Part shown: positions 13,594-17,677 of the stretch, piece after piece
Position numbering within the stretch: the stretch's first letter is position 1
Layout of the letters: each line of letters opens with the position of its first letter
Source: an uncultured Roseiflexaceae bacterium
Lineage (GTDB): Bacteria > Chloroflexota > Chloroflexia > Chloroflexales > Roseiflexaceae
Direction: 5' to 3'
Assembly (NCBI GenBank): GCA_903932805.1
Contig: CAIZHO010000386.1
Span: 1-17,677 of the forward strand
DNA: 17,677 nt
Translations under genes and position numbers: made by a program
The notes under the pieces: model-generated
Database searches by the model: none
Told to the model about the DNA's origin: nothing
The model's input: the letters and a program-made list of their open reading frames with translations, nothing else

Positions 13594-14349
13594 ATGCATC
13601 GATCCATCGCCATTACGCTCCTCATGAGCCTCTCACTGCTTATCACCGGCTGTGCGTCTGCGACGAGCGACACACCTACTACGCCGAACACGGCAACTAT
13701 GAGCACCGATGTCAGTACGCCAACAACGGTTGCAATGAGTATCAGCACCAGTACCCCGACAGTCCCTCCGCCGACCACCGTCGCATCAGCCGCTCCAGAG
13801 AGCGTCCCAATGAGTGTCGATGCAGACGGGTACCACGTGATCGGCGACCCTGCAGCCCCGGTTGTCATGACCGATTATTCGGACTACTTCTGAGGGAGTT
13901 GTGCCTTCCACGTGTTGGAAGTCGAACCGCAACTCATCACACAATATGTCACCACCGGGCAGATGCGGATTGTCGTCCGTCCACTGCTCCAGTCCGGCCC
14001 CGATGCATTACTGGCTGCCCACGCTGCCGAATGTGCGCACGAACAAAACTCCTTTATCGCAATGCGCAGCGCCATTTACGATGTCCAGGGTACGCTCTAC
14101 ATGGCCGATGATTTACAAGCCGCCTTGGCAGATGTCGCCCAATCGCTTGCGCTGGATCGCACTGCGTTCAGCGAATGCATGGCATCAGAACGCTACAATC
14201 AAGCGTTGTATCAGGGGTACACCCGGGCGACAAGCAGTGGGATTGTGGCACGCCCAGTCTTCGAACTCAATGGCCAACGCTTGATTGGTTCTCAGTCACT
14301 CGAGACCTTTACGCGCGTCATTGATGCACTGCTCGCACCTGCACCATAA
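13594..14349 (+). CDS. DsbA-like thiol oxidoreductase lipoprotein with in-frame UGA (candidate selenoprotein)
   Basis: Read through the TGA at 13891-13893, this is a 251-residue protein. Residues 1-20 are a lipoprotein signal ending in LLITGC (lipid-bearing Cys20). Residues 21-72 are a Thr/Ser/Pro linker. The DsbA-like thioredoxin fold follows: GDPAAPVVMTDYSDYF leads directly into position 100, encoded by TGA, then G-S-C103. After that come HVLEVEPQLITQYVTTGQ, a helical insert with AAHAAECAHEQ, and the cis-Pro loop GIVARPVFELNG (Pro221). Relatives usually read SDYxCPxC here, so the TGA replaces the nucleophilic Cys and gives U-G-S-C. The frame is undamaged elsewhere and TGA is a normal stop in neighbours. 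A SECIS-like hairpin follows at once. The start at 13594 has GAGG at 6 nt; ATG 13588 is too close. It would act at the outer membrane face. The alternative is a nonsense-mutated pseudogene. Confidence 0.7.
13891..13935 (+). promoter_or_regulatory. SECIS-like stem-loop after in-frame UGA
   Basis: The TGA at 13891-13893 is followed by an outer stem of 8 bp (13896-13903 with 13928-13935, one G-U), an asymmetric internal loop (1 base on the left, 6 on the right) and an upper stem of 6 bp (13905-13910 with 13916-13921) closed by the loop CGTGT. The loop begins 17 nt after the TGA and contains GU. Bacterial SECIS elements have a short upper stem and a small loop with a conserved G/GU about 16-37 nt downstream of UGA. 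The fit is by eye, without an energy calculation. Confidence 0.5.
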
Positions 14350-14377
14350 CCTCCTCATTCAATGTGAGGGGTTTTCT
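14348..14377 (+). terminator. Probable terminator of the DsbA-like gene
   Basis: A stem of 9 bp with one bulged T (14348-14357 with 14365-14373), a 7-base loop, and TTTT within 14372-14375 continuing as TTTTCTC. It starts within the TAA stop codon. Confidence 0.65.
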
Positions 14378-14399
14378 CAGAGAGATGTCAGTGCGTGCG

Positions 14400-14408
14400 T
14401 GGTAGGAT
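14400..14408 (+). promoter_or_regulatory. Possible extended -10 promoter
   Basis: TGGTAGGAT: a TGn extension and TAGGAT (14403-14408), no -35 seen. It would start transcription at about 14415, the first ATG of the next gene, giving a leaderless or very short-leader mRNA. Weak evidence. Confidence 0.3.
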
Positions 14409-14414
14409 GCTTCC

Positions 14415-15101
14415 ATGAGGTTTTCTATGCAGCGTCGTCAACTCATTATCCCGTTCTGCATCTGCATCATCACCATTTTCCTTATTTCGAAAATGGTCAC
14501 TGCCCATGCCGAGGACAGCACCGACGAGACCGGGTACCCCACCCCGACCGACGTCATCGATGTGTTCGAGACACCACTCCCCACAATGACCGAGTACGCG
14601 TATGACGAAAGCGACCCTCCCACCGACCCTACCGAAACGCCGACTCCGACGGCAACCACACAACCGATAGATATCGAGCCGACCGCCACGACCGTCGTTG
14701 TCGAGAGCAAACCTGCCACCACCGATTTTGTTGATGTCGAAAAACCCGTCACCGAAATGCCGTTGTCGGTCACCAATGATGCATCGACCCAAGACGCAGG
14801 ATCGACGTTGGACAACACTCCCACCCCGCTAGCACCCTTGAGCATACGGAGCAACCCTGGGAGCACTGTACGGAGCTGTGCGCCCCATACCACCGAAGTG
14901 TTCGAAGGAGTAACCACACCCAACACCATGCTCGAAGTACGCTTCGATTTGCGTATCGTGGGCGGGGGCATGAGTACCCCGAGCGGACGCTACCTGCTTT
15001 CGGTCTACATGGGCGATGAAGCCAGCGGCAGTCACACTATTTCTATCGTCAAACGCTACACGGGACGCTTACTCCAGAAGGAATTGTGTGAAATCCCCTA
15101 G
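14415..15101 (+). CDS. Exported Thr/Pro-rich protein of unknown function
   Basis: 228 residues. Residues 1-32 are a signal peptide (hydrophobic LIIPFCICIITIFLIS, probable cleavage after TAHA). Residues ~34-145 are a low-complexity Thr/Pro/Asp/Glu linker (TPTDV, DPTETPTPTATT, NTPTPLAP), probably extended at the cell surface. Residues ~150-228 look like a small folded beta domain (TMLEVRFDLRIVGGG, YLLSVYMGDEASGSHTISIV) with one cysteine near each end (Cys155, Cys225) that could form a disulfide. I do not recognise the family. Two starts are about equally good: 14415 (AGGA, 7 nt) and 14427 (GAGG, 6 nt; signal peptide then begins MQRRQ). It follows the DsbA-like gene and overlaps the Nudix gene by 14 bases, so it heads an operon. 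Confidence 0.75.
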   Translation: MRFSMQRRQLIIPFCICIITIFLISKMVTAHAEDSTDETGYPTPTDVIDVFETPLPTMTEYAYDESDPPTDPTETPTPTATTQPIDIEPTATTVVVESKPATTDFVDVEKPVTEMPLSVTNDASTQDAGSTLDNTPTPLAPLSIRSNPGSTVRSCAPHTTEVFEGVTTPNTMLEVRFDLRIVGGGMSTPSGRYLLSVYMGDEASGSHTISIVKRYTGRLLQKELCEIP

Positions 15102-15777
15102 CGAGTCACCAGCAGCACAATGGCACACCGTTCTGCGTGCAATCGCAACCCATGATTTTGGGGTGGTGCAGTCGGACCTGCCGATGATTCACGCCGCTGA
15201 CGGCCGCACGTTGCGCATCAACGAACCACCGACGGGGGTTGTCCCACGCCAAGCAGCGGTGCTTATTTTGGCGACACCGTCCACAGACGCAATCGAATTT
15301 GTCGTCACACGCCGCTCCGGAGCTCTCCGCCAGCACAGTGGCGAGATCGCATTCCCTGGCGGACGCGTCGATGATACGGACGAATCGGTCTATGCTTGCG
15401 CGCTCCGTGAGGCACACGAAGAAATCGGCGTCCCGGCATCATCCATTCAAGTCTTGGGAGCATTGCACGCAGTGTATGTCCCCAGAAGTAACCACATGGT
15501 CACACCCGTGGTTGCTTGGCTTGCACAGACCCCAACCTACCAGAGCAATCCAGCCGAGGTCGCAGAGGTATTTCATCTGCCCATCCACGCAGTCCTGGGC
15601 AATGACACACTTCAGATCGAAGAACGACTGGTCCAAGGCGAGACAATCCGCGTCCCGTATTTCCCCTTTCGCGAACACCGCATCTGGGGCGCTACGGCAA
15701 TCATGTTATGTGATTTGGCCGCACGCATCGAACGGTATCGCACACATCGCAGCAGCGGACACAAGGAGTCAGAATGA
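15088..15777 (+). CDS. CoA-pyrophosphatase-type Nudix hydrolase
   Basis: 229 residues. Nudix enzymes cleave nucleoside-diphosphate-linked compounds; this subgroup typically acts on CoA and its thioesters. The subgroup signature is visible: TRRSGALRQHSGEIAFPGG at 74-92, directly followed by the Nudix helix DESVYACALREAHEEIG (98-114), with the metal-binding REAHEE at 107-112. Further conserved parts are YVPRSNHMVTPVV and FPFREHRIWGATAIML near the C-terminus. The start is a GTG at 15088 with AAGGA 5 nt upstream; it overlaps the end of the preceding gene by 14 bases, and earlier ATGs lie deeper in that gene. Its TGA stop overlaps the ATG of the next gene (ATGA at 15774-15777). The tight overlaps point to coupled translation. 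Confidence 0.9.
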   Translation: MKSPSESPAAQWHTVLRAIATHDFGVVQSDLPMIHAADGRTLRINEPPTGVVPRQAAVLILATPSTDAIEFVVTRRSGALRQHSGEIAFPGGRVDDTDESVYACALREAHEEIGVPASSIQVLGALHAVYVPRSNHMVTPVVAWLAQTPTYQSNPAEVAEVFHLPIHAVLGNDTLQIEERLVQGETIRVPYFPFREHRIWGATAIMLCDLAARIERYRTHRSSGHKESE

Positions 15778-17677
15778 CGACGAAACGCACCATCGGCATC
15801 TTTGGGGCACTGCTCGGGGCACTTGGTGTCGCAGCGTTTGCCACGCTCCGCAAATCCTTGCCACAGACGCGTGGCACGCTCGCAATCGACGGTGTGTTGC
15901 AGCCGGTCGAGATTCTGCGCGATCGTTGGGGGGTTCCGCATATCTATGCAAAAAACACACACGATTTGTTTATGGCACAAGGTTTTGTCCACGCCCAAGA
16001 CCGACTCTGGCAAATGGAGTCACAGCGGCGCCTCGGACACGGCACTCTGTCAGAGCTGATCGGCAATCGCGCGCTCGACACGGATCGCTACATGCGCATC
16101 CTTGGCCTCGGTCGTTCTGCGCACGCAGACGCTGCAACGCTGAGCGGCGATTCGTTGGCACATGTGAGTGCCTATGTCGCCGGCATCAACGCCTTTCTCG
16201 CTACCCACAAAAACAAGCTCCCACCAGAGTTTTTGTTGCTTCGCCATACCCCTGCCCCATGGACGGTCGCAGACGTCATCGTCTGGGGCAAAATCATGGC
16301 ACTCAGCCTGTCGGGGAACTGGTCACAAGAAATCCTGCGGAGTCGCCTCATCGCCACCATCGGCAAGAAAAGAACCGCTGATCTCGAGGCCAAGTTCCAC
16401 CCTGATCTGCCACTGGTTGTTCCAGCGGGTACCCAGTACCACGCCGATCTGGGTGCGTCTGCACTCGGCCTCGCCGGATCAGCAACTGCTTTCGTAAAAG
16501 ACAACGATGTGAATGGCAGCAACAACTGGGTAGTCAGTGGCACACGCTCCGTCAGCGGCAAACCGCTCCTTGCCAACGACCCGCATCTCAATCTTGCACT
16601 TCCTTCTATCTGGTACGAGTCACATCTATACGCACCGGATTATCACGTGGCAGGTGCGAGTTTTGCCGGTTGTCCAGGCATCGTCATTGGCCACAATGAT
16701 CGTATCGCGTGGGGGGTAACCAACGGCATGATCGATACCCAAGATCTCTACTTCGAGCGATTCGATCCCGCCGATCCTGCAGGGTTACGCTATGACGTCG
16801 ATGGCGAATGGCATCAGGCCGAGCTCCGCTACGAAACCATCAAAATCAAAGGTGCAGCACCACACATCGAAGCGGTCCGGAGCACCCGCCATGGACCAAT
16901 CATCACACCACTTGTCGACGGCAAAACCAATGACACCCTGTCATTGCGATGGACAGCCCTCGATACGAGCACGCTCCTCGATGCAATATTTGCACTGAAT
17001 CGTGCGACCGACTGGACAACATTCCGGGCGGCATTGCAATCATGGGATGTCCCGCCACAAAATTTCGTCTATGCAGATGTCGACGGCCACATCGGCTACC
17101 AACTCGCCGGCAACGTGCCTGTGCGTGGCAAAGGTGACGGACGCATCCCAGCCCCTGGCTGGGATCGTGCGTATGATTGGACCGGGTTCGTGCCCTTCAA
17201 CGAACTCCCTGCGAAGTACGACCCAGCCGAAGGGTTCATTGCGACTGCCAACAATCAGCTCGTACCCGACGGCGCGGTACCACCAATCGCCGGCGAATGG
17301 CTCAACGGCTGGCGCGCAGCGCGCATCAGCCAGATGATCCGTCAGCACCCGTTACACGACGCGGCGTCCTTCGCTGCGATCCACGCCGATCGGACCAGTC
17401 TGCCGGGTCTGGCCTTGGTAGCATTGGCAGGGCGCCTCCCAGACGGCGATGCCGTCGCAAATCAGGCCAGAGCACTGTTGGCGGCGTGGGACGGGGTCCT
17501 CGACGTGTCGAGCTGTGCGGCAACGATTGCGGTCCAGTTGCTCGATGACCTGCAGCGCGAAGTCTTTGCCGCGGCCACTGCGGTCGTCGACCAACGGATT
17601 GGGATTGGTGCATTTGCAAGTCGGCCTGGCCGCGAATACATGGGTCGTGCGCTCCCATTTATCCTCCAAGCACTCGC
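15774..17677 (+). CDS. Penicillin amidase family (S45) acylase, C-terminus beyond window
   Basis: At least 634 residues; the frame is still open at the right edge. This Ntn-hydrolase family is made as one chain that cuts itself into alpha and beta subunits and hydrolyses amide bonds of acyl compounds such as beta-lactams or acyl-homoserine lactones. Seen here: an N-terminal hydrophobic anchor or signal (8-24), EILRDRWGVPHIYA (46-59), GFVHAQDRLWQMESQRR (70-86), and GSNNWVVSG, in which Ser249 would be the autocatalytic nucleophile at the start of the beta chain. LANDPHL, GIVIGHNDRIAWGVTN and a later ATANNQL (conserved Asn in the oxyanion/catalytic region) agree. The ribosome-binding site AAGGAG precedes the ATG, which overlaps the Nudix stop. 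Substrate cannot be told from sequence; the enzyme is probably extracytoplasmic. Confidence 0.93.
   Translation, partial: MTTKRTIGIFGALLGALGVAAFATLRKSLPQTRGTLAIDGVLQPVEILRDRWGVPHIYAKNTHDLFMAQGFVHAQDRLWQMESQRRLGHGTLSELIGNRALDTDRYMRILGLGRSAHADAATLSGDSLAHVSAYVAGINAFLATHKNKLPPEFLLLRHTPAPWTVADVIVWGKIMALSLSGNWSQEILRSRLIATIGKKRTADLEAKFHPDLPLVVPAGTQYHADLGASALGLAGSATAFVKDNDVNGSNNWVVSGTRSVSGKPLLANDPHLNLALPSIWYESHLYAPDYHVAGASFAGCPGIVIGHNDRIAWGVTNGMIDTQDLYFERFDPADPAGLRYDVDGEWHQAELRYETIKIKGAAPHIEAVRSTRHGPIITPLVDGKTNDTLSLRWTALDTSTLLDAIFALNRATDWTTFRAALQSWDVPPQNFVYADVDGHIGYQLAGNVPVRGKGDGRIPAPGWDRAYDWTGFVPFNELPAKYDPAEGFIATANNQLVPDGAVPPIAGEWLNGWRAARISQMIRQHPLHDAASFAAIHADRTSLPGLALVALAGRLPDGDAVANQARALLAAWDGVLDVSSCAATIAVQLLDDLQREVFAAATAVVDQRIGIGAFASRPGREYMGRALPFILQAL

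Noticed and set aside
13912..14349. Separate gene starting with GTG at 13912 after the TGA
   Set aside because: It would begin inside the first helix of the thioredoxin fold, lack a ribosome-binding site and signal peptide, and omit the catalytic motif. The same frame continues through the TGA from the lipoprotein start.
15239..16381. 380-codon plus-strand open frame spanning the Nudix/acylase junction
   Set aside because: It is out of frame with two clearly recognisable enzymes whose genes overlap by ATGA, and its composition (Arg/His/Ser-rich) is typical of a shadow frame.

Overview
The window looks like a chromosomal segment of a moderately GC-rich bacterium, most likely a member of the Chloroflexota (class Chloroflexia). 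The reasons are the gene styles: exported proteins with paired 'FGYPIGP / [10 protein letters not shown]' modules, Thr/Pro-rich exported linkers, an SSB with a long Pro/Arg/Gln tail, and an ffh-rpsP-khpA-rimM cluster. This assignment is an inference from protein style, not from a search. Promoters close to TTGACA/TATAAT are common, all three tRNA genes encode their CCA end, and TGA is used as an ordinary stop codon (for example at 6664 and 15775), so the genetic code is standard.

Layout. 1-1300 (minus): 3' part missing of a TPR-repeat protein, with its promoter at 1359-1387. 1417-2667 (minus): exported two-module protein with a glucosaminidase-like domain, preceded by a terminator-like hairpin and tRNA-Pro(GGG). 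2894-3241 (minus): small unknown protein. 3242-3714: divergent intergenic region with promoters, a shared leader element and a direct repeat. 3715-5895 (plus): 726-residue protein with a Schlafen-type AlbA_2 domain and a duplicated C-terminal module, convergent with ssb (5967-6575, minus). 6664-9144 (minus): large MrfA/Hrq1-like protein that appears to have lost all its helicase motifs. 9340-9548 (plus): tRNA-Glu(CTC), tRNA-Asp(GTC) and a terminator. 9549-9996: a 448-base gap with a GC-rich structured segment, then the ffh promoter. 9997-12529 (plus): ffh, rpsP, khpA, rimM. 12532-13512 (minus): family 2 glycosyltransferase. 13594-14349 (plus): DsbA-like lipoprotein interrupted by an in-frame TGA. 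14415 to the window end (plus): a tightly overlapping operon of an exported Thr/Pro-rich protein, a CoA-pyrophosphatase-type Nudix hydrolase and a penicillin-amidase-family enzyme cut by the window edge.

The most exciting observation is the gene at 13594-14349. An in-frame TGA stands exactly where the first catalytic cysteine of the DsbA CXXC motif should be (giving U-G-S-C). The frame stays open with conserved family features for another 151 residues, and a two-part stem-loop directly follows the TGA at the spacing expected of a bacterial SECIS element. This is a strong candidate for a selenocysteine-containing DsbA-like lipoprotein. The competing explanation is a nonsense mutation of the catalytic Cys codon.

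Second and third in interest are the apparent pseudo-helicase encoded just upstream of ssb, and the AlbA_2 protein with its internal C-terminal duplication. The AlbA_2 gene and its divergent neighbour carry the same 13-nt element in their 5' leaders.
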